This document shows, one piece after another, positions 46,735-58,000 of a stretch of DNA of 64,000 nucleotides. Numbering within the stretch: the first letter of the stretch is position 1; every line of letters starts with the position of its first letter. Under the pieces are notes generated by a model. That model did no database searches and was not told the DNA's origin. It saw only the letters and a program-made list of their open reading frames with translations. A program made the position numbers and the translations under genes. Source of the DNA: Lingula anatina (lineage: Eukaryota; Brachiopoda; Lingulata; Lingulida; Lingulidae). The DNA lies in contig NW_019775381.1 of assembly GCF_001039355.2 (NCBI RefSeq), positions 258,105 to 322,104 of the forward strand. The letters run 5' to 3'.

Positions 46735-49700
46735 CGCACGCATGCACACGCATGCATAAGTGTGTCTGCGTGCATGCCTGCATTTGTGTGTATGTGTGCA
46801 TGTGAAAAGGTCCCCTTTTTCATAAACTCCCCCCCCTCCCCCTTTGAAATAGCTGGTAACAGGCCAGAGGTATCAGAGTGTTGCTAATCCCTGCTTTCAC
46901 TCCATATACCATAACATGGTGGTGTTATATCACTGACTGGCCTCTCTATTCAGGTGTCAACCAGAGATACTAATGTGGTTCACACTTCCAGTCTGTCACT
47001 GTCATCGTGTGCTGCATATGGTTTAAACTGGCAGGCAGCAGTAGTGTATGAGAGAGAGAGAGAGAGAGAGGGGAGAGAGACAGAGAGAGATATTACACTG
47101 TCCTAAAATAAATTAAAAATTGAAATGTTTGTTACAAGTCCTCTCAAGTCATTTCCTGAAACAAAGCAGAAATATACATTACTTGGAAATTGTTATCTGC
47201 ATGAAGTAATACACTCAATTTCCCCAGAAGAACAAGCATGGTTTACACAGTGCTAGTAACACAGCTGCAGCAAACCACCGGCTACCCCCATAGGTAACTT
47301 ACTCTGGGTAAATTTACGGTCACCACCATGGAGGCATTGTCCAGCTCCTTCTGCTTCCGCCTCTGGAACCACCGTTTGACCCATGACTGTCGGTCAGAGG
47401 AACGGTCACTAGAATTGCGGTCCAGCATGACTGCGGTGGTCAAAATGTGCTCACGGGTCAAATATAACAAAACATGAAAGTTGGAATTGTATACAAAGTC
47501 CTTTTCCTTTCAGTTTTATCCTAGTCTTATAGAAAACGTGAAATTTGCCATGTATTGCTTTAAAAAATTCCTTTAGTCCCCTTCACATATTCCAGATCCC
47601 CTTTTTTAGTCTAATAGTCCAATATTGTCCTTAATTTCCCTCAACCTTCTGTAAATATTTTCTCCTTGCTCCAGCTTGGTGTAAAACTATCTGAAACTCA
47701 AAGCAGCATGCAGTTTTCCTATTCCCAGCTGAAACTTTCACTTCTTTTTTTTAAACTCCTCCTTATCGTAAAACTATCCAGCAAATTCGATGAGAGAAAA
47801 GTTTCCTGAAAGTTTTCCCCTCTCTCTATCTACAAGCGACAAGGCTCCTGCATGCTGAGAGGAGAGAGACAAGTCTTTGGGATGCTTATTTTTTCACCAG
47901 TTCCCATTCAGTCTACGCAAGATTGATGTGTCAAGTTTCACGCATACTTAAGGTGTCAAAATATCTCCTTCTTAAGCCTAACTGTCTTCTGACTTTTTCT
48001 TCTCCCTTGGTGGTAGATAGACGATCAATTTACTCCCTCACCACTCAGTAGTTAATTAATTGAGAGGCGGGATTGATATTGATTTCCCAGTTCAAGGATT
48101 ATTGTATAGCCTTCTCCAGGAATTATTTTGTCAATTTTAGCATCTGTAAAAATATATCCAAAGAATTTTCTCACCAACGGCTACACATTGTTTTCAGTGT
48201 GTTTTGTCAACTTTTTTTTGGAAGGAAATGTTAGTTTTAAAGTGAACATGTTATTATCATCGATAATGCGACTGTTAGAACAGGTTTTGACATTTGACTA
48301 ACAAAGTAACTGTCCTATTTTCACAGGCAACATGTGACATCATCTCCTTGGGAACTCGTATCAATATCAACCACAATAATCAAGTTAAGGTATAATTTAC
48401 CCCATTTTTCCTCACACATCCACAATGATTCTACTTTTACAGTCAGGTGTCCTGACTACAAACTCTGTAAAGTTGTTTCAGTCCTCTGAAGTAGAAACCA
48501 TCCAAAATGCTTCTTGTTCTCTATACAGTGGTAGGTAAGCACTGGACACTGAAGCTGGACACACTCAACACAAGAACCAAGAGGGTACCTGGCTTGGAGC
48601 ACCTTCCATGTGTGTTATAATCCCTGCCTCCTGTCATGTAAACACAATCATAACACACCTACAGAAGTCTGGGTGGACAGCTTGACCAATCCAATCTTGA
48701 CCACTCACGTCTGATCTGATCTTAAAGAAACACTTCAGATGACCACTGCACTGAGTTAGACTGACCAGTGCAGAAAATAAGTGTTATCAATACCAAGTTT
48801 CTGACAGACCAATGTTGTTCTAAGAAAAGAAGAGTCGTGACAGGATCTACTTCTTGTCCTAGAGTCCATTAGAATGGAGTTAATGAGTGCGAGTTACTAC
48901 CCACTGTTTCTGCTCAGAAATGCTGTGGTAGTGACCCAAGGTCACTGTCAGATATTCAGATGATGATTTCTTTACGATCAGAAAGCTAAATCCACAGCAA
49001 CATGCAAACAAAACTAAATGCACTAAATGACCGCTTAGGTACCTTCCACAACAAAATCTGCATGGTCCATGGTCTGCTCAAGTCAAACTGCTCTTCTAAT
49101 TAAATGAATCAATACCAGCCGAAAAGTTTTGTGAAAATTTCGACTTAACAGCCACAAATAACCTTGCAGTCTGTAACTTAAGCAACTGTCTTTTGCTTCT
49201 TTTATATGCTCTATGAAAAAAGTTCTCTTAAGTGCTTTCTAGGCTCCATGTCCATATAAATGGGGCCACTGTCTCTTTTAATACCCCGATGGTGAAAAAA
49301 AAGTTCTCTTAAAGTGCACTCAAGGCTCAATGTCCATATAAAATACTTCCCTTGCTAATTAACACCGACTTGTCCAAACCCAGACCTGATTTCTTTTCCA
49401 AAGTCACACAGGCTTTTGGTTGTTTAAAAGTCCATTGAAACCCTTTTTTTCCTTGTTCAGCAACTCAAGGAGCTTTTAGTCATCTTTAGAGTGAATACAC
49501 AGCACTGTCACTTCAGCAGTCCACCCATAGCTTATGTTAAGCTCCAATTTTGTCAACATATTTCAAAATCCCTTTCCTCTATGGAGAACTATATACTATT
49601 CGTCCAATCTTGTCACTGGCCTGTGTATCAGTCAGAGCAAACTGCCCAGCCCTACTTAGTATATACTGACTAAAAGTTCACCACTCTTGTGTATATCTCT

Positions 49701-51505
49701 TTATGTAGCATCATAATCCAAACAGTACAGTTAACATAACAAATGGACCATGGCCAGCTTTGGTCAGTATCCTAATGGTCAGTGTCCCACTGTGTGTCAA
49801 GGTCCCTATGCTGTTGTCAGTGTCCAGCCTTCTTTAACACTAGTACTGGACAGTTGGTCCTCCACTTTTTTGTAGAAAAGTCAACATTTCCTTATACTAT
49901 ATTGGCTCTGTATCCACCATGGGAAGATTTGGCCATTATAAAAGAAAGTACTATTGCTATCCTGGGTTAACTCCAGGCTATCTGCTGTAGCTTATATAAA
50001 AATCAACCACAGGAAGATTTCACAAATTACAAATGAACCTGGGTTAGACTTGAACTTGAATATTAGCTGCTGTTGTTATGGGATCTGAACAACTCGGGAG
50101 ACCTCAGTTTACTTCCCGAATCCTGAACCTTCTGTCATCACACTACTTGGAATACACTATCCAATGAGACAGCATCTACAATTTCCAAATTTCATTATCC
50201 AATAAGAAACAACCATCGACACAGAGCAGTGGTGGTGGTGTAAATGTCCCAATCTCTGCGCTATCATATCAAATCATCCCATTTTCTCCTTAGGGCGAAG
50301 TATACCTAATTTATGTCCTACCCTACCTGGCCCTGAGGCACATAAGGAAGTGAACAAGCACCAACACATGATTTTTCAGGGACTCTTGCTCTAAATATCA
50401 CTGATAGCCCTGAAAAGGTATAGTGATGTATGCAGTATATTGACAGGCTTGTGTGGGATGGATACAGAAACTACCTGATACAGACACTACCGTTGGGCCC
50501 TGAAGATGCATGGTAAACTGCAGGGTAGTTGGCAGTGACTGGCTGACATTTCTCCCAAATCTCACACTGGCCCTGACAATGCATAATTATCAGACAAGGG
50601 AATAAAGACAGCAGAGTTTTGGATATAGCGAAATACACTGAAACTGTCCCCTAAACTGGATGGTCAATAGCTGTCAGGTTATCAATATTCTCTTTTTTTT
50701 CTCTATTTTGGCAATGAAGGCAGAACACCAGTGCCTGCCAGAACTGGACAGGCAAGGAAATGACCCACCCGCCCTGTCACCTTAATCAAATGGCATTTCT
50801 ATTAATTAAGATCAGGATCCTATTGACCGCTGATCGGGAGGTAACAATGCCTGGTTATTGACTGAAATTAAATATGAATGTCTCAATGCATACTACATCA
50901 TAAATGACTTTGGGGTGACTTCACCATGATTCTGCATCAGATACTTAAAGAAGAAGCGTGAAATAGCTGTCTGTTAAATACCATGTGAAAAAAATAAAAA
51001 AAATAAATAAATAAATAAACTCAGTCAAATTTTCATCATTAAGAGCCATACCAAACTTCACTGGCTATGCTAGGTCTAACATCTCTAAAGACCCCAATTC
51101 CCACAAAAATGTCCATCTGTGTGATTGCCTTAATAATAGCGTGTAACACTTTAAAATAATAACAGCGTGATTGGCACCAAATTGGCCAATAATTGGGGAA
51201 TAATAACCAGCAATCATGGGGGTGACCATTTAGGAGTGAACGCTCAAGTGGGGATCAACTTCCTCTGGGAGGAGGTGTCACCTTTCTCAAGAGATCACTT
51301 AACTCAATAGCCTGGCTGACTTGGAGTGGCTCTGTAGTGTACTGTGATATGGGGTGGTGACTGTCATGAAAGGAACGGTTATGATCATAATGTACTGTTA
51401 TGTTTTTAAATAGCCATAACTGGTTAAACTGTCAGGTTATGGGAGGTTGAAGTTATGTGTGTGTATGTGGGAAAGGAGGGAGAAAGAGAGAGGTTGGTTC
51501 TGTTT

Positions 51506-51600
<95 letters not shown>

Positions 51601-53943
51601 TGTCAGAGTCCAGCTTTCTATGTCTGTTAAGCTGTACCATCAGCAAAAGATTCTCTTAGTCAAAATATTGTGAATATTACATATCCACTACAAGCCCTCC
51701 GGCCCATTCCTCTGGCAAGCCACATGGTCCAGATAAATGTCCATCACATGGTCAGCCTGATGGATAGCATGATAGATGACCATGTTATTCCAGACAGAGA
51801 TAGGCCTCTGGGCAATGCATGAATCATGGCAGACTTTAAATTAAATCACTGATACCAAATAAATGACCCAGGACCTAAGGATCCATGGAAATGTGGCTAC
51901 TGTTTAAGTAAGACACCAAGAATAAGACAAGGTAGTAAGACTATAACCAGTACTTTTAATAATAGTGGTTATATCATGATGTTTCTATGACAGACATGTG
52001 TCTCCTGTTCTTGACAGGGGACACTTCTCTGTTATAACAATCCTTTAATGTGTTCATCATCCTGATATGAGAGAGCATACTATACACTGTTACTCAATGT
52101 ATCCCCTCCTTTCCTATTGCAAAAAACATTTCATTGAAGAAATGTCAAATCCTGTGCAGTCTGAGAAAGTATGTACTTTGCAGTATGTGGAATATTGCAC
52201 AGAAAAATAAAAATATAAAGGGAAAAATATTGAAATTTTAAATCATTCTCTCTCCTCATCTACCCTTTCTCTCTCTTAACACATACTCACATATCACCAA
52301 ATGAAAGCAGAACAAAACTATGTTTCTACTTGTCACACATCCATACGTCACACCAATCTACAGTTCCTGTTGGAATCTGTTACATATTGACAGCCTATAA
52401 AAAGAGGAAAAGTAGATTTCCGNATCACAAAAAAAAAAAAAAAAAAAAAAAAAAATATGCATGATGCTGATAAAATCTTGCTTAAGCCAATTCATGATTC
52501 AAGTGAAATCAAAAGAGAAAGAAAATAAGAAAAGGTGTTAAAAAATCTCCATGCTGTCACCCTCTGCCACCTGCCAAGAGATATCGACAACCTTCAGGTG
52601 AAATGAACGAGATGGGATGTAAATTTCATCCACTTCGGAAAACTTGACACCCTTATCCTACACCAGACTCCCTGCTATTAAAATCAATTTCCTCCACAAC
52701 TGAGGCAATGGATGCCAAATAACTTACAAAAAAACATGACACATGGAAGAAACAGTATTTGTATAATAATACTCACATGATTCATTATCTTGTAAGTGTG
52801 TAAAGAAGAAATAATTGGGATCGTAACTTGACCTGTTTTCTCTGTTACTGCACTATATTTTACCTTACAAAACAACCCAATAAGATACTATGCGGACAAA
52901 AACTTTCTTTTGTTAAATCACCTATTTTCAGGATTGAAATTATCTTAAAGTACATAATACATCTGACACATTCCATGTCAGTTATATATCAGTGAAGGAA
53001 TAAAAATTGATTGGCCTGTATCTTATTTCGACAGCAACTGAAGTGCATCATAAAGACCACAGCTTGGATCTTGCGGCAAGGCGGCACATAATCTATAAAT
53101 ATTTTCACATTTCCACAGCATGGCAGCTGATAAAACAAAGCAATTTGCCAGCTAGATCAGAAATAAAACTGGTCAATTCACAAATAACACACAGACTAGA
53201 GTCCACACCTTCTGCTGTGTGATAATTTCATCCTACATTTTTCAGCTATCCTATAGACAGATGGTCCAGACTTCTTTTACCACCCTAATCAGTCTAATTG
53301 CTCACATAGGTCATTCTATTCAATTATATCAATCTTATGGCTACTTAGAAATTAGGTAGCCAAACTGAAAAAAAAAAAAAAAAAAAAATGCCTCCATTTT
53401 ATGAGATTTTTGCTCACAGTCCCTTGGCTTTGCCCAAAACTTACTTGATTTAAAATAAATTTGCATTACACGCACGGTCTTGCCTCAAAGGCATTGCCTG
53501 GTACCTTCCACTAATATTCAAATTATACTATTGAGGGGCAATAATTTGGTGTAAAAAGTGAGTATTACATGTCTACCTTTAGGCGTTAGAACAATGGTTT
53601 GGCCTGAAAAAGAGATGCTATTGTGTGTCAAATGAACATGTTCAGCATGGAAGATGGAAGATGAAATACATAGCCTAAAAAAACTCATCTGTGTAGTCAA
53701 CATACTTGGTAAAAAAATTTAAAAGTAAATCTCTTCTGTTGGATTCCTGAAACAAATGAAAAATCTACAAGGTAAAATGAAAGGTGTTATAAATATTGTA
53801 TCATTCACTTTGATTCAAGACTGTGTTGCACTTCTGCTGCCCCCTATGGACCAATTCCTGTACCTAGTCCTGTAAAGTGAATAGCAACTTACCAAGGAGG
53901 ATTCCGTATTACAACGCATGAGAGGACCTGGGTACGGCTGGNG

Positions 53944-53976
<33 letters not shown>

Positions 53977-55086
53977 CCTCCATTTTATGAGATTTTTGCT
54001 CACAGTCCCTTGGCTTTGCCCAAAACTTACTTGTTTAAAATAAATTTGCATTACACGCACGGTCTTGCCTCAAAGGCATTGCCTGGTACCTTCCACTAAT
54101 GTTCAAATTATACTATTGAGGGGCAATAATTTGGTGTAAAAAGTGAGTATTACATGTCTACCTTTAGGCGTTAGAACAATGGATTGGCCTGAAAAAGAGA
54201 TGCTATTGTGTGTCAAATGAACATGTTCAGCATGGAAGATGGAAGAAGAAATACATAGCCTAAAAAAACTCATCTGTGTAGTCAACATACTTGGTAAAAG
54301 AATTTAAAAGTAAATCTCTTCTGTTGGATTCCTGAAACAAATGAAAAATCTACAAGGTAAAATGAAAGGTGTTATAAATATTGTATCATTCACTTTGATT
54401 CAAGAGTGTGCTGCACTCCTGCTGCCCCCTATGGGCCAATTCCTGTACCTAGTCCTGTAAAGTGAAGAGCAACTTACCAAGGAGGATTCCGTATTACAAC
54501 GCATGAGAGGACCCGGGTATGGCTGGTCCTTGTCTCTGCTCCGTTCGTAACAAATCCCTCCATCATACCACGACCTGCGTATGTTACTGTCTCTGTCAGC
54601 AATGTGACACTGCTTGCACTGTTTCTGTGCGAACACGTTGTGATTGCGCGCGTCCTGGTGCGAGTTGTAACACCTGCTGCAAGAGTCCCACGTATCGTAA
54701 CTTCTGTGACAGTACGTGCAATGATGCGGGGACTGATAGCCATAATCATAACTCTGTCTTGTTTTAGAATGATAATTCCCCCTATGGTTGAAAATACTCC
54801 CAAAATCAGAATCTGACCAATCATCATCTGTCGTTTCTCGGGGAAGTTGAACCACCGGACACTTTGCCGGTCGCAGTTTTGGTGATAATGGCACAACAGG
54901 GCACTTTGCCTTGGTCAGTTTTGGAGAGGTAGGAATGAGAGAAAATTTGTCCTTTTTTCTCAATTTTGGCGACATTGGAACAACGGGACATTTTGCAGGT
55001 CTCAGTTTAGGAGAACTCGGCACCTTCCCAGGATACTTGGCTGGTAATTTTGGTGAAGGTGGCGCCGAAGGTATGTGATGATACAT
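28493..55086 (-). CDS. DVL: Dishevelled (DVL): PDZ, DEP and C-terminal regions, with a candidate DIX-less 5' end
   Basis: Dishevelled relays Frizzled signals to beta-catenin and planar-polarity pathways in the cytoplasm and at the membrane. Eight exons from 41825 to 28493 all have GT/AG sites and matching phases and encode 437 residues. Order: [23 protein letters not shown] with the [11 protein letters not shown] peptide-binding loop and [33 protein letters not shown] with [19 protein letters not shown] and [19 protein letters not shown]; a proline/glycine/serine-rich tail; and the invariant end [20 protein letters not shown]. Upstream exons 47386-47303 and 55086-54478 join in phase, giving 668 residues without DIX. 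No DIX exon was seen; it may lie beyond base 64000, in which case 55086 is an alternative start. The last intron carries a 4.1-kb duplication that is probably an assembly artefact. Confidence 0.95.
28786..32891. repeat. 4.1-kb tandem duplication, copy A
   Basis: Near-identical to 32893-36990, with scattered substitutions and small indels (the offset drifts from 4109 to about 4099). It ends at a single n at 32892. It lies wholly inside the last DVL intron and contains no exon that I recognise. Confidence 0.95.
29607..30001 (-). other. Phase-matched open frame in the last DVL intron (possible alternative terminal exon)
   Basis: A strong acceptor (CCTTCATTCTTCCAG) before base 30001 opens a frame that fits the phase-1 donor of the exon at 38213. 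It encodes [16 protein letters not shown], a threonine/serine run and a stretch rich in lysine, glutamate and asparagine, ending at TGA. The same frame, nearly unchanged, is at 33706-34100 in the duplicated block. Coding status is unproven. Confidence 0.25.
32893..36990. repeat. 4.1-kb tandem duplication, copy B
   Basis: Starts right after the n at 32892 and ends about 36990, where unique intron sequence resumes. The pattern fits two alleles of one segment left unmerged at a contig join. Confidence 0.95.
36991..38212. other. Rest of the last DVL intron
   Basis: Unique AT-rich sequence between the duplicated block and the penultimate DVL exon. I see no exon or repeat in it. Confidence 0.5.
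38213..38479 (-). CDS. DVL: DVL exon: post-DEP proline/glycine-rich region
   Basis: Encodes [27 protein letters not shown], then a glycine/serine/tyrosine-rich tail. RDTLAPLP matches the DQDTLAPLP motif of vertebrate DVLs. The donor GTATGT leaves one G, which makes a glycine codon with the last exon. Confidence 0.97.
38840..39007 (-). CDS. DVL: DVL exon: second part of DEP
   Basis: Encodes [34 protein letters not shown] and [20 protein letters not shown]. This is the membrane/Frizzled-binding domain and is nearly identical to the family consensus as I recall it. Confidence 0.98.
39309..39434 (-). CDS. DVL: DVL exon: first part of DEP
   Basis: Encodes [40 protein letters not shown] and I; the G codon is split across the intron. 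GTAGGT donor, TTGCACAG acceptor. Confidence 0.98.
39669..39883 (-). CDS. DVL: DVL exon: end of PDZ and linker
   Basis: Encodes [32 protein letters not shown], then a glycine/serine/methionine-rich linker ending SSIPDSE. The last PDZ strand is LVVAKC. Confidence 0.98.
40282..40410 (-). CDS. DVL: DVL exon: middle of PDZ
   Basis: Encodes [20 protein letters not shown] and [20 protein letters not shown]. The usual residue after GAVA is alanine in vertebrates; here it is glutamine. Confidence 0.98.
40647..40734 (-). CDS. DVL: DVL exon: start of PDZ
   Basis: Encodes [20 protein letters not shown] and [14 protein letters not shown] forms the carboxylate-binding loop and first peptide-binding strand of the PDZ domain. 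Confidence 0.98.
41756..41825 (-). CDS. DVL: DVL exon: serine-rich box before PDZ
   Basis: Encodes [20 protein letters not shown] and LNM, a hallmark of all dishevelled proteins. It begins exactly in phase 0, so any upstream exon ending in phase 0 can join. Confidence 0.98.
42851..43040. mobile_element. 190-bp miniature inverted-repeat element
   Basis: The left end has GTTGATCCATGGACTAACTA and the right end GGACTACTTAGTCTACGGAT followed by CAATTGGTTCTGAACGCACC. The ends are diverged inverted repeats of the same type as 11551-11716, with ATATGGC and CCATAT just inside. Confidence 0.7.
44422..44616 (-). CDS. Possible alternative first exon of DVL
   Basis: A 65-codon frame from an ATG at 44616 ([20 protein letters not shown] at its start, GSVGYTNP at its end) stops exactly at a strong GTAGGTGG donor in phase 0. 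It would join the serine-box exon at 41825 in frame, giving 502 residues. A pyrimidine-rich run precedes the ATG. No homology was recognised; it may be chance. Confidence 0.3.
46691..46757. repeat. (TG)n-(CG)n alternating purine-pyrimidine tract
   Basis: About 18 TG units run into CGCGCGCG and then CACGCATGCACACGCATGC. Such tracts can adopt the left-handed Z form under supercoiling. Confidence 0.9.
47051..47070. repeat. (GA)n microsatellite
   Basis: Ten GA units, followed by an interrupted GAGA stretch to 47090, about 210 bases outside the DVL exon at 47303. Confidence 0.85.
47303..47386 (-). CDS. DVL: DVL upstream exon: basic stretch
   Basis: Encodes [20 protein letters not shown] then VVTVNLPR, phase 0 at both ends with a GTAAGT donor. 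The RRKQK run parallels the basic stretch before the serine box in vertebrate DVLs. The chosen acceptor (CTGACCGACAG) is phase 0. A second acceptor at 47430 would extend the exon by 44 bases and include an internal ATG (47427). VVTVNLPR has no counterpart that I know and echoes the IITVTLNM of the next exon. Confidence 0.7.
47387..53368. other. DVL intron between the basic exon and the candidate first exon
   Basis: Holds (TG)n-(AG)n at 51508-51600, (AAAT)n-type runs near 51000-51020, and a contig-join n at 52423 followed by poly(A). I recognise no further exon. Confidence 0.5.
51508..51600. repeat. Composite (TG)n-(AG)n microsatellite
   Basis: About 26 TG units pass directly into about 17 AG units. 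Confidence 0.95.
53369..53941. repeat. 0.57-kb duplication, copy A, ending at an n
   Basis: From the poly(A) run to base 53941 it matches 53943-54526 with few differences. It stops at the n at 53942 in the middle of an exon, so it looks like a contig end. Bases 53893-53941 are a truncated copy of the end of the exon at 54478 and should not be counted as a second exon. Confidence 0.9.
53943..54526. repeat. 0.57-kb duplication, copy B, containing the true exon end
   Basis: Begins with a longer poly(A) run and continues without a break into the full exon at 54478-55086. Confidence 0.9.
54478..55086 (-). CDS. DVL: Candidate alternative first coding exon of DVL: SPKL repeats plus cysteine cluster
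   Basis: A 203-codon frame begins at an ATG with A at -3 (CACACCATG), with an in-frame TAA about 48 bases upstream and no good acceptor between. Residues 11-83 hold five SPKL motifs and three AKCPVV motifs. Residues 87-95 are acidic. Residues 123-161 hold C-x2-C, C-x2-C and C-x2-C-H, spaced as in small zinc-binding folds. It ends MRCNTESSL at a GTAAGT donor in phase 0, compatible with 47386. No known domain was recognised. Because composition is protein-like over 600 bases, I believe it is coding; membership in DVL rests on strand, position and phase. Confidence 0.6.
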
Positions 55087-58000
55087 GGTGTGCAGTTTTT
55101 TAAACCTCAAAACACCATCAGTGCAAAGTTATACATACTCTGTTTATGAATATACCTTTCTTATCATGTCAACTATATTTGTTACTCCATATGTTCCTTG
55201 GTCTTCTATTCGTGTAAAATGTGAAGTAATTTTTCCATCAGAATTACTCAGAATCTTCAGTATTTGTTTGTCAAAACCTTCCTAAATGAATCATAAAGAA
55301 TGCTCCCCACAATCCACTGTGAATGCGACAGAGAGACCTCACATATAGCACCAATAATATATTTCAATCCTTGTGTAACAGATGCACGAAAAACCAAAAA
55401 GTCTGGACCAGTTTTCCCTCGTTCATCTTTGGCATTCACACATTTCCACAATAAACAGTGATCTTATCAAGGCATTAGTCTCTCTTCCTCCCTCTCTCTT
55501 GGTTTTGGCTCTCTCTCTCCAGGAGTTGGCAGCTTTGAAATTTGGCAGTGTTACACTACTTGAAACCATGGGTAAATTCCAGCCTCGGCAGGTTTCTAGC
55601 TAGAATGGTTGCAGAGTGGAATTTTGGCCAGTTCTATATAACAGCTCAGAAATGGGGTGTGGTACTCCTAATAACAGCAGTGTATTTCTAACTCAACCAA
55701 ATTGTCTATGTTACTCTTCCTTTAAGATCCTGACTAGGTCTGTTGGGGTAAAATGTTAGTATCCAAAGCCAACTCTGAAGGTTCCAGAGTTGTACTTTCT
55801 AGTTCCCAAGTCATACAGAAGTCTCCCATGCATAGCAGTGTCCATCCAACACAAAAATAGGCAAAAATTCACGGTTTTTGCTCTCATATGTATCAAAGTC
55901 TACAATGCCCAACTACATATATTCCTTGTTGCACTATGAAGTCAGGTATTTGATGACCTGGTCTAAATGATGAACCAGGCCCACCTAACGGCAGTGGAGG
56001 TGCACGTCCAATAAAACCACCACTGTGCAAGCTGGGTATGTTTATATTTTTCACCTGTCCTGAAATGCGCCTTTTTTTTTTATCTGCTACATATTTTCCT
56101 TACACTTATCAGTTTGCACAAATAGTTTGACCTCTGGCCTCTGTCTGTGTCTCTCAGCAGGTTCCCTTTACAGCTGAAATTGATCTTGAAATTAACAAGT
56201 CTGAGAAATGTGCGCTGAAATGTACATACATTTTTATGTGTATTTCTGTTCTCAACACCACCTCACCTAAAATTTTCATTTGTCAAGGCACCTTAACAAT
56301 TTCAATAATTTTCAAAAAAACAACAAAAGCAGAAAAGTTTAACCCCTCAAATAAAACAATTCTACAACTTGTTGATGCATAACAGTAAGGTATTAAGGAA
56401 TCTCTGACATTTAAAGGTACAATTTGTCTACTGGAAGAATTGATAATTGGGTAGAACCAATCTATATTGATGTATCTTCTGACACCTGCCTAGGTGATAT
56501 ACAGAAGCCCAGGTGCCTCTAACACATTCCTATGATAACAGAAACACACACTAAGGTTTAATAAAGTTTTGCACTATCAGTCCCCCTTAAAAATATATTT
56601 AACCAAAGTTTATTTAAAATCATATTAGAGCTAGTTCATGGTGAGTATTAAAACTATTATGATTTAAGTAATCTCAGTCAACAAGATTCTACAAGGAAAA
56701 AACTTGTCCAATTATATAAAAAATATTAACCTTATTAAAAATCAATACACTATACAAAATCATATGAAATCTAAATATTTTTCTAAAATAGATACATCTC
56801 TAGTTGACCAATAAATCAACACTGATGGTACTACAAATTCCTCAATTTCCTTCAAGAAACCTACAACTTCCCGCCTGACCTTGAAGTGCACTGATACGTT
56901 ACAGAAATTGATGCAAACTGACAGTTATCTATCTCCAGCACCTTCTGGTGTAGCACACACAGTAATAAGCGTCTAACTGAACATTACTGAAAAGGATTAG
57001 TACTGTACTTAATCTGAAAGAATTACTGCATGTATGTCATCTATAGAAATGTTGAACCCTGTGATTTCCAGAACAATGACACTTATTAAACATTAACTCA
57101 AATGACTTCACTTTATAATGTTGAATCTTATACCCTTTCTTAAAAAGTAATTTTTGCCACTTTTCAAATTTTTAATATAGTCTAAAGCTATAAAGTCTCC
57201 TCCATTTTAAATTTCCTTGAAAATACCGTATAAACTGAAAACCACTGGCTAATCTCACAATCCCCAGGTTGCAAGTATTTAGCTCTCTGGTCCCCTCAGA
57301 GCTGCTTGATGGATCAATTCGCTTTCAGTGGATAATGGGAAATTGATCAGAAGTGTCAAAGTTACTTTCTCCCCTTTCTCACAAAGTAGTGCTTATTACT
57401 GAAAATCTGATGTCTTAGGCCCCATTCAGCAACGGGTTAACTTAAAATGGTTTAAGACTAGGGAAAGAGTTGGAAATTTGACTGCAGGTGGTGGAGTCAA
57501 ACAGTCACTCTTATACTAAGTCTTAAAACTAACCATTGCTGTTGCTAAATGTGTACCAACTTACTATAAAGCTTGACAACAACTCTCTCTCTACCTTTCT
57601 CAACCATCCCCCCTCCAACACACAATTTCATCAATATATCCTGTATTTGTAAATGCAATTCTATTTCTTTCCCTACTTGCTTTTCAATCAGTTCTTCTAT
57701 TGCAGACAGACCATAAATTCTGCCACAAACTCTCCTGCCATGAAGGTGTAGGGTATCCTGATTATCCCAGTATCCCTAATTTCCTTACCGACTTAGCCAA
57801 ATAATACCTTAAGATCATACATCCAATGATATGTCAAAGTTGTTCGCATGGTCCAGATTTCCCATACAATTACATATCAACTTTCCACTCCCATGGCAAA
57901 CACCAGAATATTCAGTATTGCTAATAAACAGATCTCCTTTTCTTTCACAGATTATACTTCAAAGCAGTTTGTCTCACTTTTCCAAGAACTGTTGCTTTTT

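Larger units (their letters stand above)
41826..47302. other. DVL intron with transposon remnant and unexplained frames
   Basis: A 5.5-kb intron holding a poly(A) run (about 42630-42667), an inverted-repeat element (42851-43040), a coding-like open frame at 43644-44000, the candidate alternative exon 44422-44616, a TG/CG tract (46691-46757) and (GA)n at 47051-47070. Confidence 0.6.

Noticed and set aside
53815-53941. Apparent second copy of the DVL exon end.
   Set aside because: Cut off by the n at 53942 and near-identical to the real exon in the following contig; an assembly duplicate rather than a gene feature.
54474-54896. 140-codon minus-strand frame rich in threonine, isoleucine and arginine, overlapping the candidate DVL first exon.
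   Set aside because: A shadow in another frame of the SPKL/cysteine exon.
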